Notes under the pieces: model-generated
Databases searched by the model: none
What the model saw: the letters and a program-made list of their open reading frames with translations, nothing else
Told to the model about the DNA's origin: nothing
Part shown: positions 36,800-44,745 of the stretch, piece after piece
Layout of the letters: each line of letters opens with the position of its first letter
How positions within the stretch are numbered: the stretch's first letter is position 1
Made by a program: the position numbers and the translations under genes
Assembly (NCBI RefSeq): GCF_900106045.1
Contig: NZ_LT629802.1
Coordinates: 2,170,001-2,234,000 of the forward strand
DNA: 64,000 nt
Direction of reading: 5' to 3'
Origin: Pseudomonas mucidolens
Lineage (GTDB): Bacteria > Pseudomonadota > Gammaproteobacteria > Pseudomonadales > Pseudomonadaceae

Positions 36800-37147
36800 A
36801 TGCTCAATAAAAATCCTTTCCCTAGTGACCATCCAACCCTGTCGACCTGGGACAATCAAAACGCCGCAACCTCGCTCGATGACGAAGTTTTTGCCGCTCC
36901 TCCAACCTTGACGAACGCCGAACTGGTTCATCTGCGTGTCCGAGTGATTGCCCTGGAGAACCTGGTCATCGCCCTGCTGGCCGAAGGCTCCGAACACCAG
37001 CTCGCCGTTGCCCGGGAAATGGCCACCTACATTTCCCCCAGACCCGGTTTTATTCAGCATCCGTTGACCATTCACGCAGCCGAACAGATGATCAACAGCG
37101 TCGAGCGCGCCCAGCGATTTCGCCAACGTGATGAGCCATCGGTTTAA
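36800..37147 (+). CDS. Conserved-looking hypothetical protein
   Basis: A 115-residue soluble protein with a GGAGA ribosome site before ATG 36800. The N-terminal 40 residues are Pro/Asn/Thr-rich and probably disordered; the rest is helical (NAELVHLRVRVIALENLVIA). No motif is recognised. It precedes the iron operon but lies upstream of the Fur box, so it is probably transcribed separately. Confidence 0.65.
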   Translation: MLNKNPFPSDHPTLSTWDNQNAATSLDDEVFAAPPTLTNAELVHLRVRVIALENLVIALLAEGSEHQLAVAREMATYISPRPGFIQHPLTIHAAEQMINSVERAQRFRQRDEPSV

Positions 37148-37160
37148 TTGCTCGAAACTT

Positions 37161-37176
37161 GATAACAATCATTATT
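37161..37176 (+). promoter_or_regulatory. Fur box upstream of the ferrous iron operon
   Basis: gataacaatcattatt matches the GATAATGATAATCATTATC Fur consensus closely. It is 58 bp before ATG 37235, so iron repression of ftrABCD is expected. Confidence 0.75.
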
Positions 37177-37234
37177 GTTCGCACCAAAGCTTCCTAGACT
37201 CGGGCTCCTACTCGCCAATGCCCAGGAAGAAATT

Positions 37235-37765
37235 ATGCGTACCCCCTTGTCGCTTTCGCTTGCCCTGCTCTTGCTCACACCGCTGGCTCACGCCAAGGAA
37301 TACCCGATCGGTGAGCCACAGTTGTGCCCTGGGCTGGAAGTCGGGGCGGTGTATTTACAGCCGATCGAGATGGAGCCTGCCGGGATGATGCGGGCCACCG
37401 CGGATTCCGATGTACATCTGGAAGCTGACATTCGGGCCACTGCGGACAATCGGCAGGGCTTCCAGGAAGGCAGTTTCGTGCCCTACCTCAACGTCTCTTT
37501 CAACCTGAAAAAACATGGCAGCGACCCGGAACTCAGCGGTGATTTCCACGCCATGGTCGCCAATGACGGCCCGCACTACGGCGACAATGTGAAGCTGCTA
37601 GGTCCGGGCAAATATCAGCTGACCTTCACCGTCCTGCCGCCCAGCGGTCATGGATCCCTCGGGCGTCATACCGACAAGGAAACCGGTGTTGCGCCGTGGT
37701 TCGAACGCTGCGAACTGCACTACGAGTTCATCTACGCCGGCATTGGTAAAAAAGGTGGTTATTGA
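37235..37765 (+). CDS. ftrA: Periplasmic iron-binding protein, P19/FtrA type
   Basis: A 176-residue secreted protein with a signal peptide ending at LAHA. The mature part has the P19/Tp34 features: EYPIGEPQLCPGLEVGAVYL, the Met-rich EMEPAGMMRA and FHAMVANDGPHYGDNVKL with copper/iron ligands His and Met. It captures ferrous iron (with a copper centre in the family) and hands it to the FTR1 permease. The longer frame from 37175 is rejected because it would overlap the Fur box. It is followed with no gap by the cupredoxin gene. Confidence 0.88.
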   Translation: MRTPLSLSLALLLLTPLAHAKEYPIGEPQLCPGLEVGAVYLQPIEMEPAGMMRATADSDVHLEADIRATADNRQGFQEGSFVPYLNVSFNLKKHGSDPELSGDFHAMVANDGPHYGDNVKLLGPGKYQLTFTVLPPSGHGSLGRHTDKETGVAPWFERCELHYEFIYAGIGKKGGY

Positions 37766-38098
37766 ATGAAGCGTCGGCACTTTGCCTGGCTGATGCTGGC
37801 CGGAGCAGTTGCGCCGTTGACGGCCTATGCCGATTTACAGAGCTATGAACTCAGCCTGCGCGATGGCCACTTCACCCCTGCCCTGCTTGAGGTGCCGGCC
37901 GGAAAGCGCTTCAAAATCATCCTGAAAAACATCGGCCAGGGTCCGGCAGAGTTCGAGAGCACGCCGTTGCGGGTTGAAAAAGTCCTGTCTCCGGGGGTGA
38001 CGACATTCGTGGTTATTCACCCCCTCAGGCCCGGTCACTACCCCTTCTTCGACGAGTTCAATCCGCAATTGCCCGAAGGCGGCATCCTCGCGAAATAG
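37766..38098 (+). CDS. ftrB: Periplasmic cupredoxin-fold protein, FtrB type
   Basis: A 110-residue protein with a signal peptide (ending AYADL) and a short cupredoxin domain: LSLRDGHFTPALLEVPAGKR, IILKNIGQGPAEFES and HPLRPGHYPFFDEFNPQLPE. In the FtrABCD system this component is proposed to oxidise ferrous iron for uptake through the permease. ATG 37766 abuts the stop of ftrA. Confidence 0.85.
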   Translation: MKRRHFAWLMLAGAVAPLTAYADLQSYELSLRDGHFTPALLEVPAGKRFKIILKNIGQGPAEFESTPLRVEKVLSPGVTTFVVIHPLRPGHYPFFDEFNPQLPEGGILAK

Positions 38099-38119
38099 CC
38101 TCGTCATGATGGAGTTTCA

Positions 38120-38974
38120 ATGAATCAATCAATGTTCATCGTCTGGCGCGAAAGCGTCGAGGCGCTGCTGGTGATCGGTATTCTCCAGGCCTGGGCCAGC
38201 CAGCAAAGCCAAGGGAGTCGCCTGCTCAAATACCTGTGGGCAGGTGTGGTGCTGGGGTTGATGCTCTCGGGCCTGCTCGCTGTGCTGATTCTGTTTGCCG
38301 GTGACGCCATGAGCGGGTCAGGCAGCGAATGGTTCCAGGCCGCACTGGCGTTGGTTGCCAGCTTGCTGATAGTGCAAATGGTCGGTTGGATGCATCGCCA
38401 CGGACGTAGGCTCAAACACGATTTACGCCGCCACGCCGACAGTCACCTGGCCCGGCGAGGCGGCGTGGGGTTGTTGTTGCTGGCCATGCTCGCCGTCAGC
38501 CGTGAAGGCAGTGAAACGGTGGTGTTTCTCTATGGCGCCGGTGCTCGGCTGCGAGGTCCGCAACTCGGCTTGTTTGCCATGGGCGGCGTATTGGGACTGG
38601 TGCTGTCTGGGCTGACCATCGGCCTACTGCATAGCACTCACCGGTTCATTTCATTGCAGCGATTCTTTGCGATCAGCGAAGCAGTTTTGCTCCTGCTCGG
38701 TGCGGCATTGTTGATCAGCGGTATCGAACGAATCAGCGGCCAATTGCTGGCCCTGGATTTGCCGGAGATGGTTTACAGCAGCGTTGGCGAAGCCCTTTGG
38801 GACAGCAGCGCAGGGTTGAGCGACAGCTATGGATTGGGTGGTTTTCTGGCCGGTTTTACCGGTTATCGATCAACCCCCAGCGGCCTGACTTTGCTGGTGT
38901 GGGTCGGTTACTGGCTGACCGTCGGCGGCTGGCTACGGCGCCGTACACCGGACAACGTCCCATGCCTGAACTGA
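38120..38974 (+). CDS. ftrC: FTR1-family high-affinity iron permease
   Basis: A 284-residue inner-membrane protein with seven predicted helices and the two REXXE iron-binding motifs of the family, WRESVEALL near the N-terminus and SREGSETVVF near residue 130. It imports iron delivered by FtrA/FtrB. It overlaps the next gene by 13 bases. Confidence 0.92.
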   Translation: MNQSMFIVWRESVEALLVIGILQAWASQQSQGSRLLKYLWAGVVLGLMLSGLLAVLILFAGDAMSGSGSEWFQAALALVASLLIVQMVGWMHRHGRRLKHDLRRHADSHLARRGGVGLLLLAMLAVSREGSETVVFLYGAGARLRGPQLGLFAMGGVLGLVLSGLTIGLLHSTHRFISLQRFFAISEAVLLLLGAALLISGIERISGQLLALDLPEMVYSSVGEALWDSSAGLSDSYGLGGFLAGFTGYRSTPSGLTLLVWVGYWLTVGGWLRRRTPDNVPCLN

Positions 38975-40341
38975 ATCGACGCAATCGATGGCTCCAGCGC
39001 CTGGGTGACGGCATGCGTCACCATGCATCCGTCATCCGTGCGGTGCAGTGGGTCATCGTAACGGTCTACGTGTTGCTGTTGGTGGTACCGGCGGTGTTGC
39101 CGCTGCCGGACAGCCAGGCACGGCTGCTCGATAACCTGACCTTGTTCGCGCAGTTTTTGTTCTGGGGCATTTGGTGGCCATTCGTGCTGCTGTCAATCGT
39201 GTTGTTCGGCCGACTCTGGTGCGGCGTTCTCTGTCCAGAAGGCTCACTCACCGAATGGGCCAGTTATTACGGAAAAGGTTTGGGTGTGCCGCGCTGGCTG
39301 CGCTGGGGCGGCTGGCCAACCCTGGCGTTCTGCCTGACGACCCTCTACGGCCAATTAATCAGCGTCTATGATTACGCCCAGGCAGTGATGTTGATTCTGG
39401 GCGGCTCGACCGTTGCGGCGGTCGTCGTCGGGTTGCTGTTCGCCCGGGGCAAGCGGGTCTGGTGTCGTTACCTGTGCCCGGTCAGCGGCGTCTTCGCCCT
39501 GCTCGCCCGCCTGGCTCCCGTACATTTTCAGGTCGACGAACAACGCTGGAGTGAAAACTCCGCACCACGCCTGCCTCCACCCAACTGCGCGCCCTTGCTC
39601 GATATCCGTCGCATGCAAGGCGCCAGTGACTGTCATGCCTGCGGACGCTGCAGCGGACAACGCGGTGCTGTTCAGTTGATCGCTCGCTCCAGTAACCAAG
39701 AGGTTCTTCACGCAACAGCACAGACGCTATCACCGTGGGACGCGCGCTTATTGCTGTTCGGTGTGATCGGCCTGGCCATGGGTGCATTTCAGTGGACGGT
39801 CAGCCCATGGTTTGTCGCCCTTAAACAAACCTTCGCCCAATGGCTGGTCGAGCACAACCAGCTCTGGGCCCTGGAGGACAACGCGCCCTGGTGGCTCCTC
39901 ACCCATTACCCGCAGCTCAACGACAGCTTCAGTTGGCTCGACGGTTTCAGCATCGTCTTTTATCTGAGTTTGAGCTCGATGATGTTGGGCGCGACGTTGA
40001 TGACCCTTCTGCGCTTGACAGCGCGACTGGCGCAAGATCATGCACTGTATCGGCCCCTGGCGCTGACACTGACGCCCTTGGGTGGTGCGGGACTGTTTCT
40101 CGGGCTGTCGGCCACAACGGTAAAATTGCTTCGCTATGAAGGGCTGTTGCTGGAGTGGGTACAACCGGCCAGGGCCTGCTTGTTACTGGCCGCGATGGGC
40201 TGGAGTCTGTGGCTGGGATGGAAACGGCTGGATCGCGAAGGCATTTCCCAGGTTCGCCGCTGCGCTGCCAGCACTTGGCTGTTACTCGCCATCGGCTTGG
40301 TAGGGTTTGGCTGGTGGTTGCAGTTCTGGGGCTGGTCCTGA
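38962..40341 (+). CDS. ftrD: Membrane-bound polyferredoxin, FtrD type
   Basis: A 459-residue membrane protein with several helices and cysteine motifs of NosR/CcoG-like ferredoxins: GRLWCGVLCPEGSLTEW, WCRYLCPVSGVFALL and SDCHACGRCSGQ. It is thought to regenerate the copper site of FtrB or move electrons for iron transport. The start MPELNRRNRWLQR lies within the end of ftrC; the longer frame is a shadow. Confidence 0.88.
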   Translation: MPELNRRNRWLQRLGDGMRHHASVIRAVQWVIVTVYVLLLVVPAVLPLPDSQARLLDNLTLFAQFLFWGIWWPFVLLSIVLFGRLWCGVLCPEGSLTEWASYYGKGLGVPRWLRWGGWPTLAFCLTTLYGQLISVYDYAQAVMLILGGSTVAAVVVGLLFARGKRVWCRYLCPVSGVFALLARLAPVHFQVDEQRWSENSAPRLPPPNCAPLLDIRRMQGASDCHACGRCSGQRGAVQLIARSSNQEVLHATAQTLSPWDARLLLFGVIGLAMGAFQWTVSPWFVALKQTFAQWLVEHNQLWALEDNAPWWLLTHYPQLNDSFSWLDGFSIVFYLSLSSMMLGATLMTLLRLTARLAQDHALYRPLALTLTPLGGAGLFLGLSATTVKLLRYEGLLLEWVQPARACLLLAAMGWSLWLGWKRLDREGISQVRRCAASTWLLLAIGLVGFGWWLQFWGWS

Positions 40342-40370
40342 GCCCCGACACAACCACCCACCGGATCAAC

Positions 40371-40495
40371 TTAGACCTTAAAACGCGCAACCGTCTGGTG
40401 CAGCGCCCCGGCCATCTGCGCCAAATCGTGACCCGCTGTGTGAGTATGAGACGAATGTTGCCAATCATCTCGTTCTCCTGGATGGACTCTTGAAT
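40371..40495 (-). pseudogene. C-terminal remnant of a methyl-accepting chemotaxis protein
   Basis: The minus strand reads IQESIQENEMIGNIR and, after a frame change near 40445, TAGHDLAQMAGALHQTVARF ending KV. HDLAQMAxxLxxTVxRFKV is the usual extreme C-terminus of Pseudomonas chemotaxis receptors. Only about 40 codons survive, ending at an abrupt junction near 40495. It marks the left edge of the fimbrial region. Confidence 0.65.
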
Positions 40496-40592
40496 GGGTG
40501 TCCGGTTTCATTAGGCCACTACAGGCTGACATGTAGGATTTTCGATTGTAGCTTGCCTCCTCTCCCCGCCCAGCATGACTAATGCGCGTGGA

Positions 40593-41540
40593 TCAAGGTA
40601 CGCCCATTACTAAGGTGCCGCTGGCGGTGAAAGCGCCTGATGCAGGAGGGGTTTTGGGGTTGCGAACGAGAGTGAATGTCACATCGTCCCCTCCCGTACT
40701 GTTAGTGATACTTGTTAAAAATCGCCCCTCGGGGGCCACTAACGCTCCCGCTCTGGTCATGCCGGTGCCCAGATTATTACTTGTCGCGAGCACCCGTCGG
40801 TCGAACGCAGACGGAGTCCCCTTGAATGTGATAGTGATCGGGGTGGTAACCCCGGGATCGGGACACGTATAAGTCAACCGCTGAGTATTCCTTACGGTAC
40901 TGGTAATCGGGTCGGAACCGAGCGCATCCGAAGATACATCCTTGAAATTTACTTCGATGGCGCGGTTCCCGTTGATCGTACACGTCGAAGGTTGGATTAT
41001 AAGGTCATTTCCGGCCTTAAGGGCGAGCATGATGGTGTTTGAGGTTCCATCATAATTGTTTGTCTGACGAAGGCGTATTTCTCCCAGCCTGTCTCCTCTC
41101 CTTATATTTATCGGCCCCCCCGGCGTTCCTCGTTTACGCACAAACATATATGTCTCAAGGTTGACCCATACCTGCTGGTTAGGTATTCGCGCTACAATGA
41201 TTCCCGACGAGATCGGGGATAGGTGATCCGTCCCTTTTATGCTTAGTCCCGTGTTGTACGGTGCAAAGACCGGGGAAGGCGTTAGTACAGGCGCTAAAGT
41301 CCGCCAGAAATCAGCATAGGTTCCTGGCCAGCCAGGAGAATATGGGTTGAAACGGCAACTTAATTCATAGCCGTCAATGCGTATGGTGTTACCGGCATCT
41401 GTCGCCCTGACTGTGGCATTTGCCGTGAAGGTGTCACTACCACTTAGCCCTTTGCATTGACTTCCATTGACGCAGCAACGTGCGCTATGGGCGGCAGTAG
41501 ACATCATTAGAAGTAGTGCTACGGTTATAGCCTTTCGCAT
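40593..41540 (-). CDS. Two-domain fimbrial tip adhesin-like protein
   Basis: A 315-residue protein with a signal peptide (MRKAITVALLLMMSTAAHSA) and two parts: an N-terminal receptor-binding-like domain with a Cys-rich start (RCCVNGSQC) and a C-terminal pilin domain (STCTINGNRAIEVNFKDV to the final SGTLVMGVP). The size is twice that of the other subunits and the gene is last in the operon, both typical of tip adhesins. A 273-bp gap separates it from the preceding subunit gene, in which I see no gene. Confidence 0.78.
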   Translation of the reverse strand: MRKAITVALLLMMSTAAHSARCCVNGSQCKGLSGSDTFTANATVRATDAGNTIRIDGYELSCRFNPYSPGWPGTYADFWRTLAPVLTPSPVFAPYNTGLSIKGTDHLSPISSGIIVARIPNQQVWVNLETYMFVRKRGTPGGPINIRRGDRLGEIRLRQTNNYDGTSNTIMLALKAGNDLIIQPSTCTINGNRAIEVNFKDVSSDALGSDPITSTVRNTQRLTYTCPDPGVTTPITITFKGTPSAFDRRVLATSNNLGTGMTRAGALVAPEGRFLTSITNSTGGDDVTFTLVRNPKTPPASGAFTASGTLVMGVP

Positions 41541-41813
41541 ATATCGGCCTCGTTCGTAATAGGTATCAGTGCATGTTTTATAGAGGTGGTCGTATACGGC
41601 TTTTGTCTGCAGGCGCTGACTATGAAACGCCAAGCGGTCCGGTTCAAGTATTGGCATCGCAACTCGGATACCAAAAACCGTACCCTGCCTTAAATAAGCG
41701 ATTAACTGAATTTCACCCGCCGACGAAGGCCAAGATCAGCCTAGGGTTACCATCGTGATCGAGTTTAAAGCCAGCAGCTAAGTAACGCAGACGCAACCGG
41801 AGCTCAGCCGTTG

Positions 41814-42362
41814 TTACGGATAGTCCAGAGTAAACGTAGAAGTGGCATTAAATACCCCTGCCCCTATCGTGTGGTCCGCAATAGCCTGCGGTTCGCCCTG
41901 TACATAGGCCTGCAGTTCAATCACATTAGCGCCATCACTAATAGACTGCTCATCACTGACTTCACCCAACGGCAGCGGTTTCCCTTGCAATGTCTCTATC
42001 CCAATTCCAACGCCTGACGCCACGCTGCCGGCCCCCAGCGCCAGCAAGCCTGGCAACTGCATGTTGGGTGTGCCGTCAAACATAATGGTCACCGAATCTG
42101 CTATAGCGGTGTCACAACCTTCCAGGTGCAGCTCAAAGCGCTCGCCTAAAGTTCGCGTATTTAAGTAAAGATACTTACTGGTGATTTGTCTGAACTCAAG
42201 TGATATGTCTTCATCGCCAGGCCGAATACTACAGGCCCCTTCCACCAGATTTCCCTTAAACTTCAGGTTATCCACTGCATATCCTTTGGACGTCAGAAAA
42301 AAGGTGAGAAACAATAACAATCCCACGCGTTGCCAAGCCGTATTATCAATTTCATACTGCAT
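41814..42362 (-). CDS. Fimbrial subunit
   Basis: A 182-residue pilin-fold protein with a hydrophobic signal (LLLFLTFFLTSKGYAVDN), GNLVEGACSIRPGDEDISLE containing the first disulphide Cys, the second in LEGCDTA, and the C-terminal donor-accepting strand FNATSTFTLDYP. It resembles the major subunit at 47968-48504. AAGGAA ribosome site before ATG 42362. Confidence 0.85.
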   Translation of the reverse strand: MQYEIDNTAWQRVGLLLFLTFFLTSKGYAVDNLKFKGNLVEGACSIRPGDEDISLEFRQITSKYLYLNTRTLGERFELHLEGCDTAIADSVTIMFDGTPNMQLPGLLALGAGSVASGVGIGIETLQGKPLPLGEVSDEQSISDGANVIELQAYVQGEPQAIADHTIGAGVFNATSTFTLDYP

Positions 42363-42374
42363 GAAGGGAATTCC

Positions 42375-42857
42375 TTACTGATATTCGGCCAATAGCGTTG
42401 CCGACGCTGTAAACCCGCCAGGCTCAAGGGATGCGCCAGGCTTCTTGATGGGTACAGCTTCCAGCAATGGGGGGGTCAACAGGCTGATAATCAACGGACT
42501 GTTCAGTCGAAAAGGCACACTGTTTTGCAACAGCTGAATACCCAAATCAGTTTCACTGGACTGCACCGCTGAAGACTCAAAGGTCGTTGCCGTTCCGTTG
42601 ACACTCAGCTTGAGTTCCCACGGTAACGTGTCAGGACCGCATCTAATAACGTAAGGCACTCTTGTTCGGTAATTCACGCCATCGATTTTCTTTATCTCAA
42701 CCTCATCAAAATCGATTTCGATCGAGCTGCCATTATCAATGGTGCAGGATGGAGGCTCATTCAGCGTGCCGCTGAAAGTAAGATTGCTCGCCGATACACC
42801 ACTGCTGAGGCTGATGATGCACAAGGCGAGCAGTGCTCGCTGTGGCCAGACTGTCAT
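42375..42857 (-). CDS. Minor fimbrial subunit
   Basis: A 160-residue pilin-fold protein: signal peptide ending SGVSA, then LTFSGTLNEPPSCTIDNGSS, the second Cys in YVIRCGPDTLPWELKL, and the final GFTASATLLAEYQ. It is paralogous to the frameshifted gene upstream (shared DGVNYRxxVPY and AVPIKKPGA/AVPVKRAGS motifs). GAGGA ribosome site before ATG 42857. Confidence 0.85.
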   Translation of the reverse strand: MTVWPQRALLALCIISLSSGVSASNLTFSGTLNEPPSCTIDNGSSIEIDFDEVEIKKIDGVNYRTRVPYVIRCGPDTLPWELKLSVNGTATTFESSAVQSSETDLGIQLLQNSVPFRLNSPLIISLLTPPLLEAVPIKKPGASLEPGGFTASATLLAEYQ

Positions 42858-42870
42858 TGCGTTATCCTCT

Positions 42871-43372
42871 TCATTGCCACTTGACGACCAGAGTACCGGC
42901 CGCAGAAAACGCCCCGCTAGTCAGTGTGCTCCCGGCGCGTTTGACGGGCACCGCCTGCACGACTGGAAGACTTGGATAGGTGAAACGCACTGGTGTGTTG
43001 AGTGGCCAATCAACGCCATTAATGAATAACTTTACGCCCAGGTCCGATTTTCCGGTTGTCGCCAGCACGTCGTCATCAAAAGAAGCGCCCATACCCTGGA
43101 GTTCCAGGGTCATGGCATTGGTGGGAGGAGCCGTGCAAAGGACAGTGTAAGGTACTCCACGCCGATAGTTCACCCCGTCAACCCGGGTCGTTAGCAGATC
43201 ATCCCCGAACGGCACCTCAGTGGTGCCGCCACCGTTAATAACGCACGCCGGAGGAACCACGATAACCCCCCCTGATCGTGAGACTGTTTGCAGCGTGGGC
43301 ACTCTGACCGGCAGCCCACAACAGGCCGCCACAAATTAGCAGCGCGCGCGAGCCAGTTAACTTCGCCATCAT
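42871..43372 (-). pseudogene. Minor fimbrial subunit broken at a seven-G run
   Basis: ATG 43372, after an AGGA ribosome site, opens a signal peptide (MMAKLTGSRALLICGGLLWA to QSAHA) and ANSLTIRG, but the seven-G run at 43272-43266 shifts the frame to an early stop. With six Gs the product would be a continuous 166-residue pilin (TIRGVIVVPPACVINGGG, then EVPFGDDLLTTRVDGVNYRR, ending SAAGTLVVKWQ). Either the strain is phase-off or mutant at this run, or the base count is a sequencing error. Everything after the run is intact. Confidence 0.8.
43266..43272. repeat. Homopolymer of seven C (G on the coding strand)
   Basis: The run sits at the signal peptide/mature domain junction of the minor pilin gene and decides its reading frame. 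Seven bases gives a truncated peptide of about 50 residues; six would give the full protein. Confidence 0.9.
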
Positions 43373-43379
43373 TGCTTCC

Positions 43380-43958
43380 TCACTCATAGTTGAGCCTGAA
43401 ACCCACTACCGCCCGGAACGACCCGCTACTCAAGGGGGCAGCGGTGCGCGTGGGCTGAACCGTCCAAGTTTCGGAGCTTCCGCCCAAGGTCAAGAACAAG
43501 GGCTCACCCCGCGTGCCAAGCTGTACGTCACGCCCTAATGGGTCAGTCAAGCGCAGACCCATTCCCGTAACGCCTTGTACCTTGGCCAGCCGGGGATCAT
43601 CGGCATCGGCGGGCGCGAGAAAGGCAACCGATAGCACCGGCTGATACGCACTCCAGGTCAGGTTTCCCCTTCGTTCACTCCGGATGCTACCGGCCGGCCG
43701 CTGGCAATCCTGGAAGTTCAGCTGAAACGCTATCGGATCGGCCTGATCGCCTGGGTGCTGCAACTTACCCGCAGAGATCACACCTAAATCAACCGTCTGG
43801 TGCAGTGAGGCCATCTTGATGCCGCACGGTGTTTCATAGATGGACCCTGTGATATTCAGCATGCCATGCTGGCCTTCAATATCATCGGCCGCCAGGGTAT
43901 ACGCTGCCCCCAAGGTCAGTAACAGGCCACTCAGGCCTCTGATGCCATACGTACTCAT
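43380..43958 (-). CDS. Fimbrial subunit
   Basis: A 192-residue pilin-fold protein starting MSTYGIRGLSGLLLTLGAAY, with ITGSIYETPCGIKMASLHQT (first Cys), FQLNFQDCQRP (second Cys) and the final FRAVVGFRLNYE. It is paralogous to the subunit at 47356-47910 (shared TPG/TRGEPL and the RFKLNYY-type end). A GGAG ribosome site supports ATG 43958 over the longer frame. Confidence 0.85.
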   Translation of the reverse strand: MSTYGIRGLSGLLLTLGAAYTLAADDIEGQHGMLNITGSIYETPCGIKMASLHQTVDLGVISAGKLQHPGDQADPIAFQLNFQDCQRPAGSIRSERRGNLTWSAYQPVLSVAFLAPADADDPRLAKVQGVTGMGLRLTDPLGRDVQLGTRGEPLFLTLGGSSETWTVQPTRTAAPLSSGSFRAVVGFRLNYE

Positions 43959-43986
43959 AACGTTCTCCGGCGGATGGTACCCGTCA

Positions 43987-44745
43987 TCATTTATTCGGCT
44001 TGGCATCCAGATTCACTTTGCAGGTGCTTCCACTGCAGGTGAACGCCAAGACCGGGCGGCCGCCGTAATCATTCACGTAGGTCAAGTACGGCGTCGTGCC
44101 AAGCGCTGTAGCACTAGGCCCCAGCGTCAGCATGCCTTTGGGCGGTACCATCAGCGGTTCGAAGCCTTTGATGGTCTTGCCGTCCTTGCTGCTGCGCGCA
44201 TCGACCAGCGTCACGTAGTAGGGACTCGGGTTATTGACCGTATAGCGGTCGCCCTCCCGAGCAAGGGTGAGCTTTTCCTGCCAGGGATTGGCGATCTCTT
44301 GCTGACTCGGCATGATGGAAGCTGGCCGGTAAAACAACTTGATTCGAGTTTGCAGGGCTATCTGCAGGGTATTGGCTTTTTCGCTGCGCGGAGGAATCTC
44401 TCTCAGATTGAAGTAGTAGACCGTCTCACGGTCCTGAGGGAGCAACTTGGCCGCCGGCAGCGCCTGGACTTTTATCTGGCTTTGCTTGCCGGGTTCCAAC
44501 CGCTGGACGGGTGGGAGCACGATCAAAGGCGTGGTAATTTTTTTACCTTGCTCATCCTCAATCCAACCTTGGGCCAAGTAAGGTAACTGAGTGTTATTGT
44601 TGGTGATATTGACGCTAGCGGCATCTTTGCCGCCATCAAAAACCACCCGAGTGCGATCCAACCCAATCGCCGCATTAACACTTTGGCTGTGGCTTAAACC
44701 CAGCGCCAGCAGAGAAAGGGCTAAGGGTATTAAATTCAACTTCAT
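43987..44745 (-). CDS. Periplasmic fimbrial chaperone, PapD type
   Basis: A 252-residue chaperone with a signal peptide (ending SVNA). It has the PapD family features: AIGLDRTRVVFDGGKD with the invariant Arg, ETVYYFNLREIPPRSE, and LQTRIKLFYRPA with the invariant Lys that anchors the pilin C-terminus. It delivers subunits to the usher by donor-strand complementation. The start overlaps the usher stop (ATGA). Confidence 0.95.
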   Translation of the reverse strand: MKLNLIPLALSLLALGLSHSQSVNAAIGLDRTRVVFDGGKDAASVNITNNNTQLPYLAQGWIEDEQGKKITTPLIVLPPVQRLEPGKQSQIKVQALPAAKLLPQDRETVYYFNLREIPPRSEKANTLQIALQTRIKLFYRPASIMPSQQEIANPWQEKLTLAREGDRYTVNNPSPYYVTLVDARSSKDGKTIKGFEPLMVPPKGMLTLGPSATALGTTPYLTYVNDYGGRPVLAFTCSGSTCKVNLDAKPNK

